Origin: an uncultured Lachnospiraceae bacterium
GTDB lineage: Bacteria; Bacillota; Clostridia; Lachnospirales; Lachnospiraceae
Direction of reading: 5' to 3'
Assembly: GCA_910578345.1 (NCBI GenBank)
Contig: CAJTRA010000007.1
Coordinates: 1-64,000 of the forward strand
DNA: 64,000 nt
The translations under genes and the position numbers were made by a program. Under the pieces are notes generated by a model that saw only the letters and a program-made list of their open reading frames with translations, searched no databases and had not been told where the DNA came from. Shown here piece by piece: positions 1-8,355 of this stretch (its first letter is position 1; every line of letters begins with the position of its first letter).

Positions 1-13
1 CATTTCTCTCCAT

Positions 14-1054
14 TTATGCCGCTCCTTTCACTTTGACGGAAAACCTCCGGCTCTCCGTGGTGTTCACATAGTCATCATAGACATCCGGATGCTGCACCTT
101 TAAGCGCTCCAGCCCCTTCTTGTCTATCCCCGTGCGGTAGGCCGGGTTGTAGGAGACCACATATTCCTCACTGCCGTTCCTTAAAATGCCGGTACAGCTT
201 GTCCCCATCTCCTCCACGATCTCCGCATAGGTTTCTTTCATTTTTTCATCCAGCTTTTTTGCCTCGCCCTCATGCTGTGCCTTCTGTTCCTTCAGCTCCA
301 GATACCGCCTGATGCCGGCAAGATATTTCCGGTCAAGTTTTACCTTGTCCGCATCCCTGTCCGCCGGTCCGCAGTGCTTCCGTATGCTCTCCAGCACAAG
401 GTCGGGCTTTTCCGTATAGGGCGGCTCCACGCCTTTCTCCACATTTTCCTTCCAGAAAAATTCCTCCTCCGCGATCAGGTCTTCCTCGATGTCAAGGTCG
501 CGCTCCATGCAACGGATGATGAACTCGTTCTCGTTGTTCCCGTACAGGCAGGCAAAGTACACCTTATTGATGTTCATAACCGCCATATAGTGCCGCCCCT
601 GGTACTCATAATTGACAGGGGTGGAGTCATTTGCCCACTTGTTCTGGCAGTTGTAATTGGTGGTCTTGCACTCAAGGATGCCCTTGCTGCCGTCCGGAAA
701 TTCTATGAAGAAATCCACATCTGCCAGCATGAACGGATAGAGCGGGTGGCGGAACATCTTACGGATGGGATACACCTTCAGACCTGTCTTCCGGGAAAAA
801 ATCTCCGCTACAAGATCCTCCAGTCTGTGCCCCACTTCCTTTGCCACCCAGTTATCTTCCTCCTCGTCCATGACCGCCTGTACGCCCCGCTTGTCATAGT
901 ACAGGTCACGCTTCGTACAAAACGGCGACATTCCCATGATAGCTGCGGCGTCGCTCCCGCCAATCCCTTTGCGGCGGCAGGCAAGCCAGTCCTCCCTGCT
1001 TAAATCTTCCGTATCCACGAACACCTCTGCCTCATAATTCATATCCAGACCCAT
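14..1054 (-). CDS. YqaJ-type phage/ICE recombinase nuclease
   Basis: Predicted DNA exonuclease of the YqaJ/lambda-exonuclease (PD-(D/E)xK) family, which in phages and conjugative elements works with a single-strand annealing protein in recombination. What is seen: an N-terminal RKGIGGSDAAAIMGMSPF segment typical of YqaJ proteins, then a central stretch with FMLADVDFFIE and GILECKTTN that fits the conserved D...ExK active site, and a charged C-terminal half. The start at 1054 is chosen because AGTGAGG lies 7 nt upstream; an in-frame start at 1096 has no such site. About 346 aa, a normal length. It is the last visible gene of a minus-strand run with the DUF5688 and DUF932-like genes, which fits a mobile-element cargo module. 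Family call is firm; partner is not visible here. Confidence 0.85.
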   Translation of the reverse strand: MGLDMNYEAEVFVDTEDLSREDWLACRRKGIGGSDAAAIMGMSPFCTKRDLYYDKRGVQAVMDEEEDNWVAKEVGHRLEDLVAEIFSRKTGLKVYPIRKMFRHPLYPFMLADVDFFIEFPDGSKGILECKTTNYNCQNKWANDSTPVNYEYQGRHYMAVMNINKVYFACLYGNNENEFIIRCMERDLDIEEDLIAEEEFFWKENVEKGVEPPYTEKPDLVLESIRKHCGPADRDADKVKLDRKYLAGIRRYLELKEQKAQHEGEAKKLDEKMKETYAEIVEEMGTSCTGILRNGSEEYVVSYNPAYRTGIDKKGLERLKVQHPDVYDDYVNTTESRRFSVKVKGAA

Positions 1055-1168
1055 AAATATCCTCACTTTCCGCCGCCTGATGCGGCTGTGTGCCATCCGG
1101 ACAGAAAAAGAGAAGGTTTCTTCTCTTCTCTCCCTGTCCTTACCCTTATCCGGTTTATTGTCTGATCG

Positions 1169-2092
1169 TTAAAACGGCGCTCCTTCCCTGTAGATGCAGA
1201 CCTCCTGCTTTGCCCGGTCATACCGGTAGATGCTGTTGGACAGCCACTCCTCCTTCGGGACACTGTTCCTGTTTACTTCCCAGACATCCTCTGTATTTAT
1301 GCGGTCCACGTTTCCATCCTTTACCGGCTCGATAACCAGTACATTTATGCTGCCCGGATAAATGATCAGGTCGCATCCTTTGGAATCCGCCATTTGCTGT
1401 AAAAAAGAGTGATCCAGCATACACGCGGCCCCATAATGCTGTTTCTGGTTGGACACTGCATACATTTCTGCTTTTTTACCTCTCATTTTTTCAAACTTGT
1501 CAAGGACTGCCCTCGCTGCTTCCTCATCTTCAGCCAGTTCCCTGACAATGCTAAACAGATCCGTAGCAAGGCATTTATCCTGCATATGCAGGTTCTCCAT
1601 GCCGGTCCTGTATAAGTCTTCTTCCGTGGCATTCCATATCTTCAGCAGCACATTTGAAACGATGAGGGCAGCATTGCCATTTTCTATATCCACATCTAGG
1701 CAGTAGGTAACTGCAAGGTCAAGGAACCTTCTGTGTGGGATATTTTCCATCTCTGCGGAATTGGCGGCATAATTTATGAGACGCAGCCTTAACCTGTCTT
1801 TCATCATGCCAAAATCCTCAATGTTTTTTACTGCATCCGGATGAATCCCGCCATGGCAGCACTGCTGTATCAGTCCATCCGCAATTCTTTCAAAGGATGT
1901 AGCCCCTGCCGCATACATAAGGAGGGCCTCATCTATATATGCCACGGCTCCTATGTTCTCACTTTTTTTACGGATACAGACGCCATGCGCCGTAAAACCG
2001 TTATTTTTTGTCCTGTCCTGGGGAAAGATCTTATAATCATCCCCAAGCTTTTTCTCCAGTTCCTTTATGACCTCTTTTCTAAAATCATCCAC
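1169..2092 (-). CDS. DUF5688 family protein
   Basis: Protein of about 307 aa resembling DUF5688 proteins common on Lachnospiraceae mobile elements; no biochemical role is known to me. It is soluble, with no signal peptide or membrane segment, and has a charged N-terminus (FRKEVIKELEKKLGDDYKI) and a C-terminal half containing YGAACMLDHSFLQQMAD and a beta-rich LIIYPGSINVLVIEP segment. The start is taken as the GTG at 2090-2092: AAGGAGG lies 8 nt upstream, whereas the upstream ATG at 2137 lies inside the preceding gene. The gap to that gene is only 16 nt, so the two are likely co-transcribed. Family assignment is by recollection of the overall pattern. Confidence 0.6.
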   Translation of the reverse strand: MDDFRKEVIKELEKKLGDDYKIFPQDRTKNNGFTAHGVCIRKKSENIGAVAYIDEALLMYAAGATSFERIADGLIQQCCHGGIHPDAVKNIEDFGMMKDRLRLRLINYAANSAEMENIPHRRFLDLAVTYCLDVDIENGNAALIVSNVLLKIWNATEEDLYRTGMENLHMQDKCLATDLFSIVRELAEDEEAARAVLDKFEKMRGKKAEMYAVSNQKQHYGAACMLDHSFLQQMADSKGCDLIIYPGSINVLVIEPVKDGNVDRINTEDVWEVNRNSVPKEEWLSNSIYRYDRAKQEVCIYREGAPF

Positions 2093-2108
2093 TCTCTTTT
2101 CCTCCTTC

Positions 2109-3260
2109 TTACCACTTATATGCACCCGGTATATCAAACTCCGTCCAGTTGACAGACAATGCCCTGGCTATGGTCTCCTCCATCCGCGTGATCCGGCTCC
2201 CCTCCTCACCTTCGCAGGCGAGCATGTAAAGGATCTCGGAAATGCCAAAATAAATTTCATGCGCGGTACAGGGGGCTTCCCCATACTGTGCCACGAACAG
2301 ATCCACCGCCTCCGCTTCATACTTCCGCGGGATGCCCAGTTTATCCATGACGCCCTTCATGCAGTTGACGGGGTTCACAACCACAATGCCCAGCAGCCTT
2401 GTAAGGTTCCCGACAGCGAGCTGGTACTTCCCGTACAGCAATTTCAGGTGTGCGTCAAACTCCGCAATCCGCGTGCCGTTACGGTGTCCGAGCCGCAGGG
2501 GGCTGCCTAAGTTGATGGTGGTGTTCTCACTTCCCGATACCAGCATGGGGTAGATGTTCGCCCCTCCGGAACCGGTATCCGAGGTCGTGATCCTGACAAC
2601 GGGTTTCATCTCCTCCGCTGTCTTCCCATGCAGCGCCAGCTCTTTTTTATAAGCATCCAGCAGTCCGTCCTCCCCGGAAAGTTCCCAGAGCGCGGATGAC
2701 ATGTCATGCTCATAAAAACCTGCAAGGTAGCTGCAGCCCTCAAAGTTCTTTGTCAGGTAATCCACCGAATGTAAAAATACCTGCTCCATGTCAAGCACGG
2801 CATAATCATGGCAGTCGCCTCCCAGTACGGCGGAGACCTTGCCTTCCGAGATGCGTAAAAGCGCCTCTCCCTTTGCCACCTTCAGGCAGTCGTTCAGGAT
2901 TCGTGCATACACGCTCTTTTCCACCCTGCGCAGTCCCGCACCGGAGATACCCGCGCGGTCGAGGATGCTCTTGACCGCACAGTCCCTGACAGGGTAATAC
3001 TGGTTCCTGATCTTCAGGAGAAGTCCCGTATTGAGGATGGTATCCGTGATGATGTCCTCATCCAGCCCCTCATCCGCATACTTCTCCTTCAGTTCTTCCT
3101 CCACCTTACTCCCGCTGGTGATCGCCACAAGACGCAGGTTTTTGGATGTCTTTCTTTCCCAGAAGGAATTTTTCCCGATGTTCTTTAAGCACTCAAGGAA
3201 ATCCTCCTGATTCTGGAATACGCCGCGGTACCCGTCGGCAAATACTCTTGTTTCACTCAT
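2109..3260 (-). CDS. DUF932-like mobile-element protein
   Basis: About 383 aa, soluble, function unknown. The middle (VVRITTSDTGSGGANIYPML, then LGSPLRLGHRNGTRIAEFD) resembles the DUF932 / phage-plasmid-like (TIGR03299) group, which occurs on plasmids and conjugative elements; this match is from memory and uncertain. The start is the ATG at 3260, with AAAGGTGG 8 nt upstream; a GTG four codons earlier would overlap that ribosome binding site. First gene of a likely minus-strand operon with the DUF5688 and YqaJ genes, facing away from the integrase across a long non-coding gap, so its promoter should lie just right of 3260. Confidence 0.45.
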   Translation of the reverse strand: MSETRVFADGYRGVFQNQEDFLECLKNIGKNSFWERKTSKNLRLVAITSGSKVEEELKEKYADEGLDEDIITDTILNTGLLLKIRNQYYPVRDCAVKSILDRAGISGAGLRRVEKSVYARILNDCLKVAKGEALLRISEGKVSAVLGGDCHDYAVLDMEQVFLHSVDYLTKNFEGCSYLAGFYEHDMSSALWELSGEDGLLDAYKKELALHGKTAEEMKPVVRITTSDTGSGGANIYPMLVSGSENTTINLGSPLRLGHRNGTRIAEFDAHLKLLYGKYQLAVGNLTRLLGIVVVNPVNCMKGVMDKLGIPRKYEAEAVDLFVAQYGEAPCTAHEIYFGISEILYMLACEGEEGSRITRMEETIARALSVNWTEFDIPGAYKW

Positions 3261-4171
3261 TCTTTTTTCCACCTTTCTTTTTTCTCTCCTTTTTCGGAGG
3301 CATCTTTATCCAGCCGCTTATGCGGGCAAGCCCTCAAGGGCATTTCTGGCACGCTCACAGCAAAGCTGCTCGCCGATACAGCAGTCGCCAACTATGGATG
3401 CAGGCATCCCTGATTGGCTCGTTGCTGCGCACAAAAAAAGGAATGGTCCTCTAAAGGTTTCCATTCCTGACTGCGTGTGGTGATCCACAAATCTGTTCCT
3501 GCTCCCGGCAGTTATGCACATACCTCAGAAACAAAAAAGTGCCAAAAGACTGCCATGTTTATACATGGTATCCTCTGACACTACTTACAATCCTAAACAG
3601 CGTATGCCCCGGTTCTCCAAAAAAGAGCCGGAACCTGCCGGTTTCCCTGAAGGGTGCGGACATATCGGGTATGTCCTGCCTGTCCCCCGTTCCCCGATTA
3701 CAGGTTTTGCATAAAAATCAATTACGGGTTTATCTTAACACAATATCTTGTATTCTGTCAACTTAAACATACTATATATTCCATATACTCTTTTGAACAC
3801 AAAAAATTTTATAAATTTTTTCAAGTATCCGCTTCCCTGTCAGGTACTTCTTTTTTAGATTGTCCTGTTACAGCAGTTCATCTGTATCAGACATCCGTTC
3901 TTTGACAACTGAAGAACATACACCCTCATGTATATGGGTTCCGGTGAATGGCTCACTCCTAAAAGTCTGCTATCCGTCCGGATATAATTGCACACAGTGC
4001 AGCCAGTCAACGTGGCCGGGAAGGGCGCAGGAAACGGTGGGGGAAGGTATGTGTAACGATCAAAATTTTATCATTATTTTTTGCAAGAAGCTGATCACCA
4101 ATATTTTCAGATATGTTATACTTATAGCCAGATATTGTGTTTTCTCATATCCTGGCTAGGAAAGGAGGCGT
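3261..4171. other. hairpin-rich non-coding region of the mobile element
   Basis: About 910 bp between divergently transcribed element genes with no convincing gene. It holds several short hairpins: GGAATGG/CCATTCC arms at 3440-3446 and 3461-3467, CCATGT/ACATGG at 3553-3568, an imperfect CCGG-ended hairpin around 3609-3631, and GGACATA/TATGTCC at 3658-3675. Around 3730-3840 it is AT-rich. Such clustered hairpins between divergent modules are what one expects of an oriT, a single-strand origin or a regulatory hub, but no relaxase gene is in view and no nic site is recognised. Confidence 0.4.
4126..4157 (+). promoter_or_regulatory. hairpin ahead of the DUF3173 start
   Basis: AGCCAGATAT (4126-4135) pairs with ATATCCTGGCT (4147-4157) with one bulged base. 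The structure ends just before the AAAGGAGG ribosome binding site of the downstream gene, so it could influence translation or early termination of the excisionase-integrase transcript. No clear -35/-10 pair was found next to it. Confidence 0.4.
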
Positions 4172-4366
4172 ATGGTCACAGTAACGAAGGGCGATTTAAT
4201 AGCGCTGGGATATGGACCATCTTTTGCAGCGGACATCATAAGGGAAACGAAAAAGCTTATGGTATCAAGGGGACATACATACTACCAGTCACGAAAACTG
4301 GACAGGGTTCCCAAAGAAGCTGTGGAAGAACTACTGGGAATTACCATTCCCGACAAACAGAATTGA
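4172..4366 (+). CDS. DUF3173 small protein, excisionase-like
   Basis: 64-aa protein of the DUF3173 type, repeatedly found immediately upstream of tyrosine integrases in conjugative elements of Firmicutes. The sequence (KGDLIALGYGPSFAADIIR, then VPKEAVEELLG) reads as a small helix-turn-helix fold, and its position suggests a recombination directionality factor; that role is inferred from context. A strong AAAGGAGG sits 4 nt before the ATG. The integrase begins 36 nt downstream, so the two are one transcription unit. Confidence 0.75.
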   Translation: MVTVTKGDLIALGYGPSFAADIIRETKKLMVSRGHTYYQSRKLDRVPKEAVEELLGITIPDKQN

Positions 4367-4402
4367 TTGTACTTCTTGCACATCTATGTGAGGAGTGAAA
4401 TC

Positions 4403-5587
4403 ATGGCAAAAGATCCAATTAAAAAAGCAGGCAACGGAACCTATTACTTCCGTGCAAATTTAGGCTACCATCCCGTTACCGGAAAGCAGATCCAGAAATA
4501 CCGCAGCGGCTTTGTTACCAAAAAGGAAGCGAGGGAAGAATATTCCAAACTGATCCTGTCATCTGTCAAAGAACTGGATGAAAAAAAGAAGACTGTTTCT
4601 TTTCAGACATTTATTGAAAATACCTATCTTCCATGGTACAAAACACAGGTAAAGGAAAGCACTTACCTGAACCGCTATTCCACCATTCAGAAGCATTTTG
4701 CGTACTTCTACAAAATGGCAACGGACGAAATCGAACCCATCCATGTCCAAAACTGGCAGTTGGAACTTGCAAAGCAGTTCAGCCCAAACTATATCCATGT
4801 GGTGCAGGGGCTGCTCTCCCTTGCCTTTGACCGGGCGATTGTACTGGGCATAGCCAAAAAGAATCCGTCAAGGATGATCGGGAACATCAAGTCCAAAAAG
4901 ACACAGGTGGATTTCTGGACGCTGGAAGAATTTCAGAAGGTAATCTCCCTACTCTACAAGGGGGATTATTATGAACATTACCTCTTTATATCCTTCTGGG
5001 TGCTGTTTATGACCGGAATGCGGATCGGCGAGGCTGCGGCGCTGCTGTGGTCAGATATTGATTTTGATACAGGACTGTTAAGCATAACCAAGACCATGTA
5101 TTACAAGTCAATGGACGATTTCAAACCCGTGGAACCGAAAACGCAGGCGAGCGTCCGCACCATTTACATTGACAAGGATACCATAAAGGAACTGAAGGCA
5201 TGGCAGGAAGTCCAAAAGAAGGTACTGAAAAACTGTGACTATGTGTTAAGCTACAACGGCATACCTACCAGCAAGCATACCCTGCCACGGGCATTGGAAA
5301 AACTTGCGGAACTTGCCGGCGTACACCGCATCAAAATCCATGCGTTGAGACATTCCCACGCCTCCCTGCTCATCAGCATGGGCGAAAATCCCCTGTTGAT
5401 CAAAGAGCGCCTGGGACATGAAAAAATACAGACAACCCTGGGAACCTATGGTCATCTGTATCCTAACACCAATCTTGAAGTTGCCAATAAGCTGACCGGG
5501 GTGCTTCAGTATACGCCTGCCACCCAGAGCGTAGCAGACTATACGAGCAACCAGCACACCGCAGCCTATCACAAAGAAGTGAAATAA
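4403..5587 (+). CDS. int: tyrosine recombinase (integrase)
   Basis: Site-specific tyrosine recombinase that would insert and excise the element. About 394 aa, full length: an N-terminal Arm-type DNA-binding segment (GNGTYYFRANLGYHPVTGK), a core-binding SAM-like domain near residues 60-160, and a C-terminal catalytic domain. Catalytic residues are visible: R207 in TGMRIGEAA, H313-x-x-R316 in HALRHSH, a LGHEK motif and the nucleophile Y349 in GTYGHLYP. The start at 4403 is set by GAGGAG upstream; the ORF could be read from 4367, but without a binding site. It ends about 80 bp from the stop codon of the convergent guaA copy, the usual geometry for an element whose attB lies in the guaA 3' end. 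Confidence 0.93.
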   Translation: MAKDPIKKAGNGTYYFRANLGYHPVTGKQIQKYRSGFVTKKEAREEYSKLILSSVKELDEKKKTVSFQTFIENTYLPWYKTQVKESTYLNRYSTIQKHFAYFYKMATDEIEPIHVQNWQLELAKQFSPNYIHVVQGLLSLAFDRAIVLGIAKKNPSRMIGNIKSKKTQVDFWTLEEFQKVISLLYKGDYYEHYLFISFWVLFMTGMRIGEAAALLWSDIDFDTGLLSITKTMYYKSMDDFKPVEPKTQASVRTIYIDKDTIKELKAWQEVQKKVLKNCDYVLSYNGIPTSKHTLPRALEKLAELAGVHRIKIHALRHSHASLLISMGENPLLIKERLGHEKIQTTLGTYGHLYPNTNLEVANKLTGVLQYTPATQSVADYTSNQHTAAYHKEVK

Positions 5588-5615
5588 AAAATGCAATCGT
5601 AATGCAATAAAATGA

Positions 5616-5657
5616 GAAAAAAAGCCGCAAAGCCTTGATTTTACTGGCTCCGCGGCT
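5616..5657 (-). terminator. rho-independent terminator of the guaA paralogue
   Basis: On the minus strand AGCCGC...GCGGCT arms (5652-5657 and 5623-5628), with inner AGCC/GGCT pairing, are followed by a run of seven or more T. It lies 10 bp past the guaA stop codon. It also sits between the integrase and guaA, so the element/chromosome junction must be at or near here. Confidence 0.8.
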
Positions 5658-5666
5658 CACCTCAGA

Positions 5667-6959
5667 CTATTCGAACTCAATCGTCGCCGGCGGCTTCGGA
5701 CTCATATCATAACAAACCCGATTCACATTCTCAACCTCCGCCAGAATCCGCTCGGTAATCCGCTCCAGCACGTCCCAACCGACCTTTTCAACCGATGCTG
5801 TCATCGCATCAACCGTATTGATCGCCCGGATAATCACCATATACTCAAACACTCTCGCATTGTTCTTCATTCCCACAGATTTAAAGTCAGGAACTACCGT
5901 GAAGTATTGCCAAATCTTCTTATCCAATCCGGCTTTCGCAAACTCTTCTCTTAAGATCGCGTCCGACTCCCTGACTGCCTCCAGCCTGTCTCTTGTGATC
6001 GCGCCCAGACATCTCACGCCGAGTCCCGGTCCTGGGAATGGCTGCCTGTATACCATATCATGGGGAAGTCCCAGTTCCACACCGCATGCCCGCACTTCGT
6101 CTTTGAAAAGCTGCTTTAACGGTTCCACCAATCCAAATTTCAGGTCCTCCGGCAGGCCGCCTACATTGTGATGAGATTTCACCATCTTCGCCGTCTTCGT
6201 ACCGCTCTCAATAATGTCCGGATAGATGGTTCCCTGTCCCAGGAAGTCGATTCCTTCCAATTTTCTTGCTTCTTCTTCAAATACGCGGATGAATTCACCC
6301 CCGATGATCTTTCGCTTCTGCTCCGGGTCAGCCACATTCTCAAGCTTGCCAAGGAAACGCTCGGAGGCGTCCACATAGATCAGATTTGCGTGCAGCTCGT
6401 CTCGGAATACTTTTACCACACTCTCGGATTCGTTCTTGCGCATCAGGCCATGATTGACATGTACGCACACTAACTGCTGTCCGATCGCCTTGATCAGCAT
6501 CGCCGCCACCACTGACGAGTCTACTCCGCCGGACAGTGCCAGCAGCACTTTTCTGTCGCCCACCTGCTGTCTGATCAGCTCTACCTGATTTTCGATGAAG
6601 TTTTTCATATTCCAGTTAGCTTCTGCCCCGCATTCCTCAAAGACAAATTTCTTTAAGATTTCCTGGTCAGGAAGCACGTTTAACTGTGTGCTACATTTGG
6701 ACTGCGGATAATCTATGGAAAGCATGGGAATGCCCAAGTCGTATAGCTCTGTGCTAATTTCCACTTCCTTTCCATCAACAACGCGGTTTTCTCCACCGTT
6801 TAACACGATACCTTTCACATTGTTTAACGCTTTTAATTCTTCCACGGTAATATCATGAGGATGAATCTCACTATACACTCCGAGATCACGAATCTGTCTG
6901 GCAATCACAGTGTTCTGTGTACTGCCCAGATCCAAAATTACGATCAAATCTTGTTTCAT
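5667..6959 (-). CDS. guaA: GMP synthase-like protein with degenerate glutaminase domain
   Basis: Two-domain core of GMP synthase (XMP + ATP + amide nitrogen to GMP). About 430 aa against 510-525 aa for the usual enzyme. The ATP-pyrophosphatase domain is intact (LSGGVDSSVVAAMLIKAIG; IGGEFIRVFEEEA; QGTIYPDIIESG; KSHHNVGGLP) and so is the C-terminal dimerisation domain ending in KPPATIEFE. The N-terminal glutamine amidotransferase domain is shortened to about 130 residues: the nucleophile motif GICYG is replaced by LSIDY, and the segment that normally carries the His and Glu of the triad is missing. It may therefore use free ammonia or another glutaminase, or have a different role. The start at 6959 has AAGGAGG 9 nt upstream. 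A normal guaA lies at 20445. This gene's 3' end adjoins the integrase. Confidence 0.85.
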   Translation of the reverse strand: MKQDLIVILDLGSTQNTVIARQIRDLGVYSEIHPHDITVEELKALNNVKGIVLNGGENRVVDGKEVEISTELYDLGIPMLSIDYPQSKCSTQLNVLPDQEILKKFVFEECGAEANWNMKNFIENQVELIRQQVGDRKVLLALSGGVDSSVVAAMLIKAIGQQLVCVHVNHGLMRKNESESVVKVFRDELHANLIYVDASERFLGKLENVADPEQKRKIIGGEFIRVFEEEARKLEGIDFLGQGTIYPDIIESGTKTAKMVKSHHNVGGLPEDLKFGLVEPLKQLFKDEVRACGVELGLPHDMVYRQPFPGPGLGVRCLGAITRDRLEAVRESDAILREEFAKAGLDKKIWQYFTVVPDFKSVGMKNNARVFEYMVIIRAINTVDAMTASVEKVGWDVLERITERILAEVENVNRVCYDMSPKPPATIEFE

Positions 6960-7397
6960 AGAAAACAGCCTCCTTGTCTTTTGATTGTCTACTCTATGCT
7001 GTCTTGTTCCGCAGCCTATGCGCATACGAAATGCAGTTGTTTCCTATTATATAGTATCTTTGCCACGAAAAGCAACGAATTTCTCTTCTTTGTCCCGTCA
7101 CACCATCCGGCATTGAAAACCACAAAAAATTGTTTTTATACCCACAAATCGTCCTGTTCATACCTAAAAACATTGCATTTCCCATATCAACGTAGTATTC
7201 TATAGGTAACGACATTAGAAATTTCGCTTTTGGCCTTGTATAACTTTCACATACGTCTTGGGCAAGAACCGAAAGCAGAATTTGTTATGTCGTTTACTAT
7301 ATACCAACAAAGAGTATTCCAGTCATACGTTCATTACTGCAGACGGCAGTTTCATGGAAGTTAGTTGGAAAAGATCAGATAAAGAAGGGTTTTTAAC
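6960..7397. other. 438-bp divergent intergenic region
   Basis: Non-coding, AT-rich spacer between the guaA paralogue (minus) and degV (plus). It contains the minus-strand promoter candidate listed separately. I looked for a purine-type riboswitch core upstream of guaA on the minus strand and did not find one. The degV side has an AGAAGGG ribosome binding site but no clear consensus promoter. Confidence 0.6.
7046..7075 (-). promoter_or_regulatory. candidate sigma-A promoter for the guaA paralogue
   Basis: Reading the minus strand: TTGCTT (7070-7075) and a perfect TATAAT (7046-7051) separated by 18 bp. It would give a leader of about 80 nt before the start at 6959. Confidence 0.5.
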
Positions 7398-8303
7398 ATG
7401 ACAGAAGCATTTCATATTATCAGTGACGGTTCCTGTGATCTGCCCACGGAGCTGGTGCAGGAAAAGAATATCACCGTAGTACCTTTTTACGTGTCTTTCG
7501 ATGATGAACATTATTTTAAGGAAAAGGCAGAAATCGACATCCGGGACTTTTATCAACAGATGGTTGATCGAAAAGGGGTATATCCCAAGTCCTCCATGCC
7601 CTCCATTCAAGATTATGCAGAAGCCTTTCTGCCGTATGCAGCGGAGAACATTCCCATGATCTGTATCTGTATCACGACCAAGTTCAGCGGTTCCATGCAG
7701 TCCGCCCTCAATGCCAGAACTCTTATTCTGGAAAAATATCCTCAGGCACAGATCACGGTTATCGATGCCACCATTAATACCGTTTTGCAAGGGCAGTATG
7801 TTCTGGAAGCGGCGAATCTCCGGGATCACGGCATGCGCTATGAGGATACCATCGCACGGTTGGAAGAGATCAAGAGCACTGGCAGGATCTTCTTTACTGT
7901 CGGAAATATGGAATATCTCAAGCATGGGGGACGCATCGGCAAGGTCGCTGCTCTGGCGGGCGGCGCGCTGGATATTCGTCCCGTGATCACGTTAAAGCAG
8001 GGCGAAATCTTCCCCTCTGGAATTGACAGGGGAAGAAAACGCACCACCAGAAAAGCGTTAAATCTTCTTTTAGAATATCTGCAGGAAAGCACGTTAGACG
8101 CCGCGTGTTACAGTCTTGCCGTAGGATATGGTTATGACCGTGAAGAGGGAATCGCTTTCCGCGATCAGTCTTTGACCATACTGCGGGAAAAGGGCTATGC
8201 TGTCTCTGAAATGCCCGTTTACCAGATCGGCGCCACCATTGGCGTCCACACAGGCCCTTATCCGCTGGGGTTTGGCATCATTGAGCGGGGCATTCACTCA
8301 TAA
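7398..8303 (+). CDS. DegV family fatty-acid-binding protein
   Basis: 301-aa DegV-fold protein. The family binds a fatty acid between two domains, and in Firmicutes FakB members present fatty acids to the kinase FakA. Visible family marks: N-terminal IISDGSCDLP, the TTKFSGSMQSA segment with the conserved SGT-like Ser region, the IDATINTVLQGQ motif, then YLKHGGRIGK and the C-terminal HTGPYPLGFGII that closes the binding pocket. AGAAGGG precedes the ATG. It stands alone, divergent from guaA. The specific ligand cannot be read from sequence. Confidence 0.9.
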   Translation: MTEAFHIISDGSCDLPTELVQEKNITVVPFYVSFDDEHYFKEKAEIDIRDFYQQMVDRKGVYPKSSMPSIQDYAEAFLPYAAENIPMICICITTKFSGSMQSALNARTLILEKYPQAQITVIDATINTVLQGQYVLEAANLRDHGMRYEDTIARLEEIKSTGRIFFTVGNMEYLKHGGRIGKVAALAGGALDIRPVITLKQGEIFPSGIDRGRKRTTRKALNLLLEYLQESTLDAACYSLAVGYGYDREEGIAFRDQSLTILREKGYAVSEMPVYQIGATIGVHTGPYPLGFGIIERGIHS

Positions 8304-8355
8304 GTCTCTGTTGTAAATCTTCTTTCCGCAGCGGCATAGGAGGAAATCGCCAAGT

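Noticed and set aside
272..1003. 243-aa plus-strand reading frame opposite the YqaJ gene
   Set aside because: Exact antisense of a well-supported nuclease gene, no ribosome binding site, and composition that mirrors the codon use of the minus-strand gene.
3340..3480. tRNA or small structured RNA gene
   Set aside because: Hairpins are present, but no cloverleaf with a T-loop TTCGA or anticodon arm can be drawn.
6960..7215. Purine riboswitch upstream of the guaA paralogue
   Set aside because: No conserved purine-riboswitch core residues or paired stems were found on the minus strand; only a promoter-like pair is supported.
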